Shown here: positions 8,440-29,481 of the stretch, one piece after another
How the letters are laid out: each line of letters starts with the position of its first letter
Numbering within the stretch: the first letter of the stretch is position 1
Source: Xenophilus sp. E41
Lineage (GTDB): Bacteria; Pseudomonadota; Gammaproteobacteria; Burkholderiales; Burkholderiaceae_C
Direction of reading: 5' to 3'
NCBI RefSeq assembly: GCF_003671765.1
Contig: NZ_QPIB01000039.1
Span: forward strand, 1-64,000
DNA length: 64,000 bases
Translations under genes and position numbers: made by a program
Notes under the pieces: model-generated
What the model was told of the DNA's origin: nothing
Seen by the model: only the letters and a program-made list of their open reading frames with translations
The model's database searches: none

Positions 8440-9981
8440 ATGGACACGCCCCCGCGCTACCGCCAGTTGGCCCAGCACTACCTCGATGCGATCCGCGCCG
8501 GATCGCTGCAGCCGGGCGACCGCATGCCCTCGTTGCGCGAGCTGATGAAGCGCCACGGCGTGAGCCTGTCCACCGCGCTGCAGCTGTGCCGCACGCTCGA
8601 GAGCGAAGGCTGGGCCGAGGCACGCGACCGCTCGGGTTACTTCGTGCGCCGCCCGCGCCGCCTGGCCACGCCGCCGATGGACGAGCCGGCCACCGACCGC
8701 GCGCCCGACCCGGCGCAGTTCGTCGGCATCCACGAGAAGGTGTCGGACTTCGTCACGCGCCGGCGCTACGGCGAGGTGCAGCTGGATTTGTCGATCGCCC
8801 GCGGCGCGCCGGCGCTGTACCCCGGCGAAGCGCTGCGCGCCGCGATGGCGCGCCTCTTGCGCCAGCGGCCCGAGATGCTGACCACCGCCGCGCCCTCGCG
8901 CAGCCGCACGCCCTTTCGCGAGGCCGTGGCCAAGCGGGCGCTGCAGGCCGGCATGACGCTGTCTCCCGACGAGGTGCTGCCCACCAACGGCTGCATCGAG
9001 GCGCTGAACCTCGCACTGCGCGCGGTCGCGCAGCCGGGCGACACGGTGGCGGTGGAATCGCCCACCTTCTACGGCCTGCTGCAGGTGCTCGAGAGCCTGG
9101 GCATGCGCGCGCTGGAGATCCCCACCAGCCCGCAGACCGGCCTGTCGGTGGAGGCGCTGGAGATGGCGATCGGCGCCTACGGCAACATCAAGGCCGTCAT
9201 CGTGGTGCCGCACCTGCAGAACCCGCTGGGCAGCGTGATGCCCGACGCGCACAAGGAGCGGCTGGTGCGGCTGTGCGAACAGCATGGCATCCCGCTCATC
9301 GAGGACGACACGTACACCGAACTGCTCGACGCCCCCGTGCCGCCGCGCGCGGTCAAGTCCTTCGACCGCGGCGGCCACGTGATCCATTGCGCCTCGCTGC
9401 ACAAGGTGCTGGCGCCGGGGCTGCGACTGGGCTGGATTGCGGCCGGCCGCTGGCATGCGCGGGTGGAGATGCTCAAGTACGCGCAGACGCGCAGCAATGA
9501 AGAACTCTCGCAGTGGGCCGCCGGCCAGTTCATGGCCACCGGCGCCTACGACCGGCACCTGCGCCAGCTGCGCGACCGGCTGCGCGTGCAGCGCGAGCGC
9601 ACGGCCGACGCCATCGCGCAGCACTTCCCGGCCGGCACGCGTCTGAACCTGCCGCCGGGCGGGCTGCAGCTGTGGGTGGAGCTGCCCGAGCGGCTGTCCT
9701 CGGTGCCGGTGTTCGACGCCGCGTTGCGGGAGCACATCCTGTTCGCGCCGGGCACGCTGTTCTCGAACTCGGCGCGCTTCGACCACTGCCTGCGCGTCAA
9801 CTGCGGCTGGCCCTGGTCGCCGGCCATCGAAGCGGGGCTGCGGCGGCTGGGCAAGATCGCGTCGGCGATCGCGGCGCGAACGCCGGCTTCGGAGCCGAAT
9901 CGGGCTGCAGCGCCCGTCCTTCTTGGGCGAAGCGCTACGAATTCAATAGCAGATCAATCAACCAGCGCCAGCGCCGCGTAA
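8440..9981 (+). CDS. MocR-type regulator (GntR DNA-binding domain plus aminotransferase-like domain)
   Basis: A 513-aa chimeric regulator. Residues 1-75 are a GntR winged helix (YRQLAQHYLDAIRAGSLQPG, then MPSLRELMKRHGVS); residues about 110-475 form a fold-type I aminotransferase-like domain that usually binds PLP as a sensor. The Lys in ASLHKVLAPGLRLGWI is the expected PLP-binding residue. Other MocR proteins control PLP, GABA or taurine metabolism; the ligand here is unknown. The last 29 residues (from about 485) are encoded by repeat copy 2, giving an Ala/Ser-rich tail not expected in the family, and the frame overlaps the convergent ROK gene by 28 bp. Confidence 0.92.
   Translation: MDTPPRYRQLAQHYLDAIRAGSLQPGDRMPSLRELMKRHGVSLSTALQLCRTLESEGWAEARDRSGYFVRRPRRLATPPMDEPATDRAPDPAQFVGIHEKVSDFVTRRRYGEVQLDLSIARGAPALYPGEALRAAMARLLRQRPEMLTTAAPSRSRTPFREAVAKRALQAGMTLSPDEVLPTNGCIEALNLALRAVAQPGDTVAVESPTFYGLLQVLESLGMRALEIPTSPQTGLSVEALEMAIGAYGNIKAVIVVPHLQNPLGSVMPDAHKERLVRLCEQHGIPLIEDDTYTELLDAPVPPRAVKSFDRGGHVIHCASLHKVLAPGLRLGWIAAGRWHARVEMLKYAQTRSNEELSQWAAGQFMATGAYDRHLRQLRDRLRVQRERTADAIAQHFPAGTRLNLPPGGLQLWVELPERLSSVPVFDAALREHILFAPGTLFSNSARFDHCLRVNCGWPWSPAIEAGLRRLGKIASAIAARTPASEPNRAAAPVLLGRSATNSIADQSTSASAA
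9891..9955 (+). repeat. Dispersed palindromic repeat, copy 2
   Basis: Contains GAATCGGGCTGCAGCGCCCG, a CTTGGGCGAAG centre and the TACGAATTCAATAGCAG end of the repeat family. It lies across the 3' end of the MocR gene, encoding its last residues, and reaches the stop codon of the convergent ROK kinase gene. Confidence 0.85.
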
Positions 9982-10886
9982 TCGCCCACCTTGTCTGCCA
10001 GGCCGGCGCCCACGATCTGCACGCCGTCGGTCAGCGCGGGCAGCTTGCCGTTGACCTGCGCCTGAAGTCGCGGCAGCAGCCAGTCGCGGTTGTGCCAGAA
10101 CACGCTGCCGCCCAGGCTGACGCGCTGGAGGTCGAGCGTGACGATGAGGTTGTAGAGCAGCCGGCCCATCACGCGGCACAGACCCTCGGCGATGTCGAGC
10201 GCGCGCTTGTCGCCGGCCTGCACGGCCGTGAAGAGCTGCGCCGCGTCCATGCCGAAGCGGCGCGCGATCGCGTTGCCCGCCACCAGGCCCTCGACGTCGC
10301 CCACGTTGCCGCAGCCGCACAGCGCATCGTGGTTGTCGTCGTCGGCCACGAAGGTGTGGCCCGCATGGCCGGCGTTGCCCTTCTTGCCGCGCAGCGAGTG
10401 GCCGTCGACGCACAGGCCCACCCCGACGCCGGTGCTCCAGGTCACGTAGGCGCAATGGTCCAGGCCCTTCAGCGCGCCCCAGCGGCGCTCGGCCTCCAGC
10501 GCGGCGACGGCGTCGTTCTCGACCCGCACCTTGCGAAAGCGCGCAGCCAGCGGCGCCTCGATCACGGCACTGGTCCAGTCGTTGGGCAGGCCGCGCGCGG
10601 GGCCCGCCAGGCCGCCGCAGATGTTGGGCGTGGCCAGCTCGACGGCGCCGCCGGCATCGAGGATGAAGGGCCCGGCCGCCGACACGCCCACGCCGTCGAT
10701 GGCGTCGGGCGAGATGCCGTGCTCGGCACACGCCGCATCGATGAGCCGCATCACCTGCCGCGCGACGGCGTCGTTGGCGCCCTCCTTCGCCGTGGGTGCA
10801 TGCTGGCGCGCCAGCAGCTCCTGGCGGCCGTCCTCGGCCAGGCTCACGGCCACCTTGGTGCCGCCGATGTCGACGCAGGCTTTCAT
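9954..10886 (-). CDS. ROK-family sugar kinase (fructokinase-like)
   Basis: A 310-aa cytoplasmic ROK kinase that should phosphorylate a hexose or amino-hexose with ATP. It opens with the phosphate-binding loop ACVDIGGTKVAVSLAEDG, has the sugar-contact region VENDAVAALEAE and STGVGVGL. The ROK zinc motif is imperfect: GHTFV supplies the His, but the Cys cluster reads CGCGNVGDVE, with Asp where the third Cys normally sits. It follows a DUF2905 gene and a hisN-like gene on the same strand with short gaps, so the three may be co-transcribed. The substrate cannot be assigned; fructose or N-acetyl-sugar kinases are the nearest types. Confidence 0.88.
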   Translation of the reverse strand: MKACVDIGGTKVAVSLAEDGRQELLARQHAPTAKEGANDAVARQVMRLIDAACAEHGISPDAIDGVGVSAAGPFILDAGGAVELATPNICGGLAGPARGLPNDWTSAVIEAPLAARFRKVRVENDAVAALEAERRWGALKGLDHCAYVTWSTGVGVGLCVDGHSLRGKKGNAGHAGHTFVADDDNHDALCGCGNVGDVEGLVAGNAIARRFGMDAAQLFTAVQAGDKRALDIAEGLCRVMGRLLYNLIVTLDLQRVSLGGSVFWHNRDWLLPRLQAQVNGKLPALTDGVQIVGAGLADKVGDYAALALVD

Positions 10887-10905
10887 CTTCGGGAAACGCT
10901 TTCGA

Positions 10906-11100
10906 TCAGATCCATCGTGCGATCGCCGCGGCGATCATGCTGAGCACCAGCGTGCTCGCGATGGGCAGTTGCCATTCGCGCCCGAAGGCGCGGAACTCGA
11001 AGTCGCCCGGCAGGCGACCGAAACCGAAGCGCCGCAGCCACGCCGTGAGCCCGCTCATGAGCACGAGCGCGAGGACGACGACGATGAGCCAGCGGAGCAT
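10906..11100 (-). CDS. DUF2905 family membrane protein
   Basis: A 64-aa protein with two predicted membrane segments (about residues 3-22 and 46-63) flanking a short polar loop GRLPGDFEFRAFGREWQLPI. The LPGD motif followed by a second hydrophobic segment with an S/T-rich start is the DUF2905 pattern. Function is unknown across the family. It is sandwiched between the hisN-like gene (35 nt upstream) and the ROK kinase (19 nt downstream) on the same strand. Confidence 0.88.
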   Translation of the reverse strand: MLRWLIVVVLALVLMSGLTAWLRRFGFGRLPGDFEFRAFGREWQLPIASTLVLSMIAAAIARWI

Positions 11101-11135
11101 GCAGCCAGTTTAGGGTGCACCCTGCCGCCGCCGTG

Positions 11136-11897
11136 TCAGCCGGCAAGCACGGCCAGCGCCTGGCGGTGCAGTTCGGGCGTGGCGGCGGCGACCACGCGGC
11201 CATCGGATTCCAGCCCCAGCGGTTGGCCCGCCCAGTCGGTGATGACGCCGCCCGCGGCCTCGATCAAGCCGGCCGGGCCCAGGTAGTCATACGGCTGCAG
11301 CCCGCACTCGACCACCAGGTCGATGCTGCCGCCGGCGAGTTGCGCGTAGCTGTAGCAGTCGCCGCCGAAGCGGCGCATGGCGCACTGGCGGCTCAGGCGG
11401 TCGAAGGCGGTCCAGTCGGCGGCGCCGAAGATGTCGGGCGAGGTGGTGAAGATGCGCGCCTCGGCCAGCCGCGTGCAGTCGCGCACGCGCACCGACTGGC
11501 CGTTGCGCATCGCCACGCCGCCCTGGCCGACCCAGCGCTCGCCCAGCACCGGCATGTCGACCATGCCGAGCACCACGCGCCCGCCCTCCAGCACGCCGAT
11601 GAGGGTGCCCCACAGCGGCGAGCCGGTGATGAAGCTGCGCGTGCCGTCGATGGGATCGAGCACCCACACGCGCGCGGCGTCGAGCCGCTCCTGGCCGTGC
11701 TCCTCGCCGTAGATGCCGTCGCCGGGCAGCTGCGCCGCGAGGATCGCGCGCATCGCCTGCTCGGCCGCGCGGTCGGCCAGCGTGACGGGGCTCTCGTCGG
11801 CCTTGGTGATGATGTCCAGCGGCTGGCGGAAGTGCGCCATCGACTGCGCGGCAGCGGCGTCGGCGAGGGCGTGGGCGGTGCGAAGGAGGTCGGTCAT
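11136..11897 (-). CDS. hisN: Inositol monophosphatase family protein, histidinol-phosphatase-like
   Basis: A 253-aa Mg-dependent phosphatase. The metal site is seen as GEEHG (near residue 65), WVLDPIDGTRSF (residues about 83-94) and the C-terminal YDYLGPAGLIEAAGG. The GDCYSYAQLAGGSIDLVVE stretch resembles HisN-type histidinol-phosphate phosphatases more than suhB-type inositol phosphatases, so histidine biosynthesis is the first guess, but no other his genes are in the window. The start MTDLLRTAHALAD has no clear ribosome site; a longer in-frame start adds only low-complexity sequence. The MidA gene ends 41 nt upstream on the same strand. Confidence 0.85.
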   Translation of the reverse strand: MTDLLRTAHALADAAAAQSMAHFRQPLDIITKADESPVTLADRAAEQAMRAILAAQLPGDGIYGEEHGQERLDAARVWVLDPIDGTRSFITGSPLWGTLIGVLEGGRVVLGMVDMPVLGERWVGQGGVAMRNGQSVRVRDCTRLAEARIFTTSPDIFGAADWTAFDRLSRQCAMRRFGGDCYSYAQLAGGSIDLVVECGLQPYDYLGPAGLIEAAGGVITDWAGQPLGLESDGRVVAAATPELHRQALAVLAG

Positions 11898-11938
11898 GGA
11901 AGAGGATCGAAGCAAGAAAAGGGCGCGGCGGGATGCGC

Positions 11939-13066
11939 TCAAAGCGTGTGGCTGCGGTCGCCTTCGCGAAAGCCCAGCGCGTCCCACGGCGCGCTGCCGG
12001 CGGCCGCGAAGCCGATCACCTTGAACAGCTCGCCCATCTCGTGTTCATGGATCAAATGGGCCGCCAGCGCCCGCTGGGCGGGCGCCGACTGCTCCATTTT
12101 CGATAGCAGGCCAGCGTTGATGAGGAAGCGCGCCTGGCTGGTGTAGCCCAGCACGTGCAGGCCGGCGTCCTGGCCCGCGAGGGCGATGCCGGTGAAGTCG
12201 ACGTGCGCGGTGATGTCCTTGTCGCCCACCGCAGCGAGCGGGTCGCTGTCGGCCTTGTGGCCCTGGTGGCACATCACGGTGCCCATGTGGCGCTGCGGGT
12301 GGTAGTACTCCGCCTCGGGAAAGCCGTAGTCGAAGAGGAAGACGGCGCCGCGCTGCAGGCGCTCGGCCAGCGTGCCGATCCAGGCCCTGGCCTGGGGATG
12401 GATCTCGGTCAGGTAGTCGTGGTCGCTCTCGATCTCGACCGGCGGGCGCAGCTCGGTGGGCCAGTCGATCCAGGCCAGCGGACCTTCGGGCGTGCGGTAG
12501 ACGCCGCGCTCGTGCCAGCGGCCGTCCTTGCGCACCAGCAGCTTCACGGGCATGGCGTCGAGCACCTCGTTGCCGACGACCACCCCCTCGAAGCGCTCGG
12601 GCAGCTGGTCCGCCCACCGCACCCGGTCGCCCCAGGCGGCCAGCGTCTCCTGCTGACGGGCGCGCAGGCTGCCCGACAGGTCGACGATGGTGTAGCGCTG
12701 CAGGTCGCCGCCCAGCGTTTCCAGCAGCTGCGCCGCAAGCGCGCCCGAGCCGGCGCCGAACTCCCACACCTCCTGCGTGCCGGTCTTGGCCATGGCCTCG
12801 CGCACCGGCTCGGCCACGGTCTGGCCGAAGAGCGGCGTGAGTTCGGGCGCCGTCACGAAGTCGCTGCCCGAGGCGGGCATGTGGCCGAACTTGCGGCTGC
12901 CATGGGCGTAGTAGCCGGCACCTGGCGCGTACAAGGCCAGCGCCATGAAGCGGTCGAAAGGCAGCCAGCCGCCGGCGCGCGCGAGGGCGGCGTCGATAAT
13001 CCGGGCCATCCGGTCCGAAGGGCTGGCCGAGGGGAAGGCGCTCGACGCGCCGGGCTCCTGGGTCAT
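11939..13066 (-). CDS. MidA/NDUFAF7-family SAM-dependent methyltransferase
   Basis: A 375-aa class I methyltransferase of the DUF185 family. Motif I is EFGAGSGALAAQLL near residue 127; the family-specific GNEVLDAMPV and FDYGFPEAEYYHP blocks are present. The mitochondrial relative NDUFAF7 dimethylates an arginine of a complex I subunit during assembly; the bacterial substrate is not established. The start at 13066 leaves 36 bp to the divergent SDR start, so both promoters must overlap. A stretch encoding LLSKMEQSAPAQRA (about 12052-12108) resembles the dispersed repeat and may be an old domesticated copy. Confidence 0.9.
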   Translation of the reverse strand: MTQEPGASSAFPSASPSDRMARIIDAALARAGGWLPFDRFMALALYAPGAGYYAHGSRKFGHMPASGSDFVTAPELTPLFGQTVAEPVREAMAKTGTQEVWEFGAGSGALAAQLLETLGGDLQRYTIVDLSGSLRARQQETLAAWGDRVRWADQLPERFEGVVVGNEVLDAMPVKLLVRKDGRWHERGVYRTPEGPLAWIDWPTELRPPVEIESDHDYLTEIHPQARAWIGTLAERLQRGAVFLFDYGFPEAEYYHPQRHMGTVMCHQGHKADSDPLAAVGDKDITAHVDFTGIALAGQDAGLHVLGYTSQARFLINAGLLSKMEQSAPAQRALAAHLIHEHEMGELFKVIGFAAAGSAPWDALGFREGDRSHTL

Positions 13067-13102
13067 GCGGCCATTATCGAGACCGGCCCTCCCCTGCCCG
13101 CC

Positions 13103-13906
13103 ATGTCCCCCCAATCCGCCACCGATTCCCAGCGTCCGTCCGTCCTCGTGACCGGTGGGGCGCGCCGCCTGGGCGCCGCGATCTGCGAAGCCTTCGCGCG
13201 CGCCGGATGGCAGGTGTGGTGCCAGTACCGTGCCTCAGCCGCCGAGGCGCAGGCGCTGGCCGAGCGGCTGCGTGCCGAGGGGCTGGCCGTGCAGGCGGTG
13301 GCGGGCGACATCACGCACGAGGCCGGCCGCCGCGCGCTGATGGCCGAGGTGACGGCCGACGCGCCCCTGGCCTGCGTGGTCAACAACGCCTCGTCCTTCG
13401 AGCCCGACACCGGCGCCGACTTCGAGGCCGACGCGGCGCTGCGGCAGATCGGCGTCAACCTGATCGCGCCGCTGGACTTCGCGCGCTTGCTGGGCGCGCA
13501 GCCCGGCCAGCACGAGTGCAGCGCGATCCACGTGCTGGACCAGAAGGTCCACAACCTCAACCCCGACTACTTCTCGTACACCGTATCCAAGCTGGCGCTG
13601 GAGCGGGCCGTGGCGCTGCAGGCGCAGTCGCTCGCGCCGCGGGTGCGGGTGTGCGGCGTGGCGCCAGGCATCCTGTACGTGAGCGGGCCGCAGGGCGAGG
13701 CCAACTTCGAGCGCGCGGCCCGCGCCAACCTGCTGCGCCGGCCGATCGACCCGGCCGACGTGGCGAAGACCTGCGTCTTCCTCGCAGAGACCCCCAGCCT
13801 CACCGGCACGACGGTGAACGTCGACAATGGCCAGCACCTCGTGCCGCTGCCGCGCGACATCATGTTCGTCGTCGACGAACTGCTCCGGACCCCACCCGCC
13901 CCATGA
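13103..13906 (+). CDS. folM: SDR, pteridine-reductase (FolM-like)
   Basis: A 267-aa SDR. The cofactor loop reads TGGARRLGAAIC (residues about 17-28), with Arg following Gly as in FolM/PTR1-type pteridine reductases; NNASSF replaces the usual NNAG, and YFSYTVSKLALE carries Tyr-x3-Lys. These enzymes reduce dihydromonapterin or dihydrofolate with NADPH. The stop codon overlaps the ATG of folB (ATGA), so a role in pterin/folate metabolism is well supported by context. Assignment to FolM itself rather than a general pteridine reductase is inferred. Confidence 0.82.
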   Translation: MSPQSATDSQRPSVLVTGGARRLGAAICEAFARAGWQVWCQYRASAAEAQALAERLRAEGLAVQAVAGDITHEAGRRALMAEVTADAPLACVVNNASSFEPDTGADFEADAALRQIGVNLIAPLDFARLLGAQPGQHECSAIHVLDQKVHNLNPDYFSYTVSKLALERAVALQAQSLAPRVRVCGVAPGILYVSGPQGEANFERAARANLLRRPIDPADVAKTCVFLAETPSLTGTTVNVDNGQHLVPLPRDIMFVVDELLRTPPAP

Positions 13907-14286
13907 CCGCCCTCGACCCCCTCCTGACGAGCTGCCGCCGCGTGTTCCTGCGCAACTACGAGGTGTGGATCAACATCGGCGTGCACGAATTCGAGAAGCG
14001 CGCCGAGCAGCGCGTGATCATCAACGTCGACCTGTACGTGCCGCTGGCCGTGTCGACGCCGCAGGCCGACGAGCTGGACGAGGTGGTGGACTACGACTTC
14101 ATCCGCCGCACCGTGGCGCAGCGCCTGTCCAAGGGCCACATCCACCTGCAGGAGACGCTGTGCGACGACCTGCTGGCGCAGATGCTGGCGCACCCCAAGG
14201 TGCAGGCCGCGCGCGTGTCGACGGCCAAGCCGGACGTGTACCCCGACTGCGATGCGGTCGGGGTCGAAGTCTTCGGGAGCAAATGA
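13903..14286 (+). CDS. folB: Dihydroneopterin aldolase
   Basis: A 127-aa enzyme of folate synthesis that cleaves dihydroneopterin to hydroxymethyl-dihydropterin and glycolaldehyde. Family landmarks are [20 protein letters not shown] (substrate and active-site Glu region), NVDLYVPL, and the C-terminal catalytic-Lys segment [20 protein letters not shown]. Length is typical. It overlaps the upstream FolM-like gene by ATGA and is followed one nucleotide later by ttcA, so the three are translated from one message. Confidence 0.95.
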   Translation: MTALDPLLTSCRRVFLRNYEVWINIGVHEFEKRAEQRVIINVDLYVPLAVSTPQADELDEVVDYDFIRRTVAQRLSKGHIHLQETLCDDLLAQMLAHPKVQAARVSTAKPDVYPDCDAVGVEVFGSK

Positions 14287-14287
14287 G

Positions 14288-15223
14288 ATGAGCGCAGTCT
14301 GGACCGATGACGCCGATCTGGCGACCACGCCGAACCCGAAGATCGAGCGCGAGACGCACAAGCTCGAAAAGCGCCTGTGCCGCGAGGTCGGCCGCGCCAT
14401 CGGCGACTACAACATGATCGAGGAAGGCGACAAGGTCATGGTGTGCGTCTCGGGCGGCAAGGACAGCTACGGCCTGCTCGACATCCTCCTCAAGCTCAAG
14501 GCCCGCGCGCCGATCCACTTCGACCTGGTGGCCGTGAACCTCGACCAGAAGCAGCCCGGCTTTCCGGAGGAGGTGCTGCCCACCTACCTGAAGCAGCTGG
14601 GCGTGCCCTTCCACATCGAGGAGCAGGACACCTACAGCATCGTGAAGCGCGTGATCCCCGAGGGCAAGACGACCTGCGGCCTGTGCTCGCGCCTGCGCCG
14701 GGGCATCCTGTACCGCGTGGCCGACGAGCTGGGCGCCACCAAGGTCGCGCTGGGCCATCACCGCGACGACATGCTGCAGACCTTCTTCCTCAACATGTTC
14801 TTCGCGGCCAAGCTCAAGTCGATGCCGCCGAAGCTGGTGAGCGACGATGGCCGGCACGTCGTCATCCGGCCGCTGGCCTACGTGGCCGAGAAGGACCTGG
14901 TCCGCTGGGCGCAGCACCGCCAGTTCCCGATCATTCCGTGCACGCTGTGCGGCAGCCAGGAGAACCTGCAGCGCAAGCAGGTCGGCGAGATGCTGCGCGA
15001 GTGGGAGAAGAAATTCCCCGGCCGCATCGAGAACATGTTCAGCGCGCTGCAGAACGTGGCGCCCTCGCACCTGCTCGACGGAACGCTGCACGACTTCAAG
15101 GGTCTGAAGGCGACCGGCGTGGCCGACGAAGAAGGCGACAAGGCCTTCGACCCACCGGAGTTGCCGCCCCTGGCGCCATCGTCCGCGATGCCGGCGCTTC
15201 AGGTGGTGCGGATTTCCAGCTGA
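14288..15223 (+). CDS. ttcA: tRNA 2-thiocytidine biosynthesis protein TtcA
   Basis: Thiolates C32 of certain tRNAs using ATP and an iron-sulfur cluster. The 311-aa protein has the PP-loop SGGKDSYGL near residue 54 that activates the cytidine, and the CGLC pair with the later Cys of [10 protein letters not shown] that coordinate the [4Fe-4S] cluster. Length agrees with the family. The ATG at 14288 lies one base after the folB stop, implying coupled translation. An in-frame Met further upstream lies inside folB and was not used. Confidence 0.96.
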   Translation: MSAVWTDDADLATTPNPKIERETHKLEKRLCREVGRAIGDYNMIEEGDKVMVCVSGGKDSYGLLDILLKLKARAPIHFDLVAVNLDQKQPGFPEEVLPTYLKQLGVPFHIEEQDTYSIVKRVIPEGKTTCGLCSRLRRGILYRVADELGATKVALGHHRDDMLQTFFLNMFFAAKLKSMPPKLVSDDGRHVVIRPLAYVAEKDLVRWAQHRQFPIIPCTLCGSQENLQRKQVGEMLREWEKKFPGRIENMFSALQNVAPSHLLDGTLHDFKGLKATGVADEEGDKAFDPPELPPLAPSSAMPALQVVRISS

Positions 15224-15284
15224 CCGGCCTGCCGCCCGCCGCGGCGAAGGGCCGGATTTCAGGCGATTGGTGCCTGGAGGCCTT

Positions 15285-15950
15285 ATGCGACGTGCGCTGC
15301 GTGCTCTTTTCTTGATGGCAATCCCGCTGGCCCTTGCGGGCTGCGCGACCTCGTGGACCGTCGACAGCCAGGTCCGCAGCTTCTCGCAGCTGGGCGCCCT
15401 GCCCGCCGGACCCACTTACCGCTTCGATCGCCTGCCCTCGCAGCAGGCTCACGGCGCGGCGCAGGACGAGGTGGAGGCGATGGCCGCGCCCGCGCTGGCG
15501 GCGGTCGGCCTGCGGCGGGACGACGTCCACGCCCGCTATGCCGTCCAGGTGACGGCCCGGGTCGCGCCCGAGCTGTCGCCCTGGGCCGACCCCTGGATGG
15601 GGCCGGGCTGGGGCCCGGGGTGGGGCGGCGGCCTGGGCTACGGCCGCGGCTGGCGCGGCGCCGCGTGGTATGGCGGCTGGGGCTGGGGTCCCGGCTTCGG
15701 CCCGCCGGCCGACCCCTGGTACGGCCGTGAGGTCAGCGTGGTGATGCGCGAGCTGCCGTCCAACCAGGTGGTCTACGAAACCCGGGCCCGCAACGACGGA
15801 CCCTACAGCGACAGCCGAGCGGTGCTGCCGGTGATGTTCCAGGCGGCGATGCAGGGTTTTCCGGCGCCGCCGGCGGGCGAGCGCCGGGTGGACATCACGC
15901 TGCCGCCCCGGGGCGCGCAGACCGCAGCGCCCGCAGCGGCGCCGCGCTGA
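15285..15950 (+). CDS. DUF4136-type lipoprotein
   Basis: A 221-aa exported lipoprotein. The signal peptide MRRALRALFLMAIPLALAGC ends in a lipobox (ALAGC), followed by a segment YRFDRLPSQQAH typical of DUF4136 proteins. Residues about 100-145 are a Gly/Trp/Pro-rich stretch (repeated GWGPG, GYGRG) that looks flexible and may lie at the cell surface. A good ribosome site, CTGGAGG, precedes the start. It follows ttcA by 61 nt on the same strand but is functionally unrelated. No function is known for the family. Confidence 0.85.
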   Translation: MRRALRALFLMAIPLALAGCATSWTVDSQVRSFSQLGALPAGPTYRFDRLPSQQAHGAAQDEVEAMAAPALAAVGLRRDDVHARYAVQVTARVAPELSPWADPWMGPGWGPGWGGGLGYGRGWRGAAWYGGWGWGPGFGPPADPWYGREVSVVMRELPSNQVVYETRARNDGPYSDSRAVLPVMFQAAMQGFPAPPAGERRVDITLPPRGAQTAAPAAAPR

Positions 15951-15999
15951 GCGCGAGCCTCATGCGGCAACGCAGCATGATTTCGGTGGCCTTCCTAGA

Positions 16000-16653
16000 A
16001 TGGGCTGGATGGAAGCCACCCGCCTGATCGCCGTGCGCCATGGCGAAACTGCCTGGAACGCCGACACGCGCATCCAGGGCCACATTGACATCCCGCTCAA
16101 CGATACGGGCCTGTGGCAGGCGGCGCGCGCGGGCGAGGCACTGGCCGAAGAGACGGTGGGCGCCATCTACGCCAGCGACCTGCAGCGGGCCTGGCAGACG
16201 GCACAGGCCATCGCCAGCGCGCAGCCGAAGCCCCTGCCGGTGGTGGCCGACCCCCGCCTGCGCGAGCGGGCCTTCGGCAGCTTCGAGGGCCGGACCTTCG
16301 CCGCCATCGAAGCCGAAACCCCCGACGATGCCCGCCGTTGGCGCCAGCGGGACCCGCACTTCGCGCCCACCGGCGGCGAGAACCTGGTCGACTTCCGACA
16401 ACGCATCACCACGGCCGCCGCAGACCTCGCGGCGCGGCATCCCGGCGAACTGGTGGTGCTGGTGGCGCACGGCGGTGTGATGGACGTCCTCTACCGCGCG
16501 GCCACCGGCCAGGACATCCAGGCGCCGCGGACCTGGGCGCTCGGCAACGCCGCCATCAACCGGCTGCTCTGGACGCCCCAGGGCTTTTCGCTCGTGGGTT
16601 GGGGCGATGTGGGGCATCTGGCGGCCGGACTGCTCGACGAAACCAGCGCCTGA
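16000..16653 (+). CDS. Histidine phosphatase family protein (phosphoglycerate-mutase-like)
   Basis: A 217-aa branch-1 histidine phosphatase. The phosphohistidine motif is VRHGETAWN (His near residue 14), the second arm ERAFGSFEGRTF, and the second catalytic His lies in VLVAHGGVMDVL near residue 157. Such proteins are cofactor-independent phosphatases such as CobC, GpmB or adenosylcobalamin-phosphatase-like enzymes; the substrate is open. A start three codons later (MEATRL) is equally plausible since neither has a clear ribosome site. It is the last conserved gene before the NRPS-PKS operon, which begins after a 410-bp gap. Confidence 0.88.
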   Translation: MGWMEATRLIAVRHGETAWNADTRIQGHIDIPLNDTGLWQAARAGEALAEETVGAIYASDLQRAWQTAQAIASAQPKPLPVVADPRLRERAFGSFEGRTFAAIEAETPDDARRWRQRDPHFAPTGGENLVDFRQRITTAAADLAARHPGELVVLVAHGGVMDVLYRAATGQDIQAPRTWALGNAAINRLLWTPQGFSLVGWGDVGHLAAGLLDETSA

Positions 16654-16841
16654 GACGCGCACGCGGGCACCCGGTTCCGGCCTCGGTGCTGCAACGCAAC
16701 ATCCAACATGGCCGGACTTGTAACGTCTGCGGCTTTTTTGTGCGTCCAAAGTCCACACTCCGTTGAGAAAACTCAGTGTTTAGTATTCATTTCTTACACG
16801 TTTGGGCGCACAATGTGTCCTGACGGGAGCGATTTGTGATC

Positions 16842-16885
16842 TTGTCAACACGAAGTGCGCAACCAGTTGCGACTTCGCGTGACAA
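16842..16885 (+). repeat. Long inverted repeat (operator or attenuator hairpin) upstream of NRPS-PKS operon
   Basis: The left arm (16842-16863) begins TTGTCA and ends GCGCAAC; the right arm (16866-16885) begins GTTGCG and ends GTGACAA, with a two-base spacer. The paired blocks are CGCAAC/GTTGCG, CGAAGT/ACTTCG and TTGTCA/TGACAA with small bulges, about 18 pairs in all. There is no T-tract, so it is not an intrinsic terminator. It could be a protein-binding dyad or an RNA hairpin in the leader. Confidence 0.7.
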
Positions 16886-16894
16886 AGTCTTCGA

Positions 16895-16908
16895 ACGGCA
16901 TATGCCGT
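16895..16908. promoter_or_regulatory. 14-bp perfect palindrome, possible operator
   Basis: ACGGCATATGCCGT reads the same on both strands and lies 10 bp after the long hairpin and 155 bp before the NRPS-PKS start codon. Perfect dyads of this size are often dimer-binding sites, but no matching regulator gene is adjacent and the family is not recognised. Confidence 0.4.
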
Positions 16909-17063
16909 CGCTGTGGGCCTCTGGCTGATGGCGCAGGTAAGCAAAAAAGCCGAAGATCGCTCAGAAATGAGTCCTTTGTTATTACTGAATTGGGCAAAGG
17001 CGGAAGAAACGACGACATCGGCGGGCTGGCCTGCCGATCGATAGACGCGAAGGGGCACAGCGG

Positions 17064-29479
<12,416 letters not shown>

Positions 29480-29481
29480 CG

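Larger units (their letters stand above)
16654..17063 (+). promoter_or_regulatory. Upstream control region of the NRPS-PKS operon
   Basis: A 410-bp stretch without a convincing gene, noticeably AT-richer than its surroundings between about 16740 and 17000. It holds a long hairpin (16842-16885), a 14-bp perfect palindrome (16895-16908) and, at the end, an AAGGGG ribosome site at 17050-17055 before the operon's ATG. A sigma-70 promoter could not be placed with confidence: TTGAGA at 16763 and TAGTAT at 16781 are too close together. A 70-codon frame at 16855-17067 has no coding signs. Confidence 0.55.

Noticed and set aside
16763-16786. Sigma-70 promoter TTGAGA / TAGTAT for the NRPS-PKS operon
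   Set aside because: The spacing is only 12 bp; no better pair could be placed by eye.
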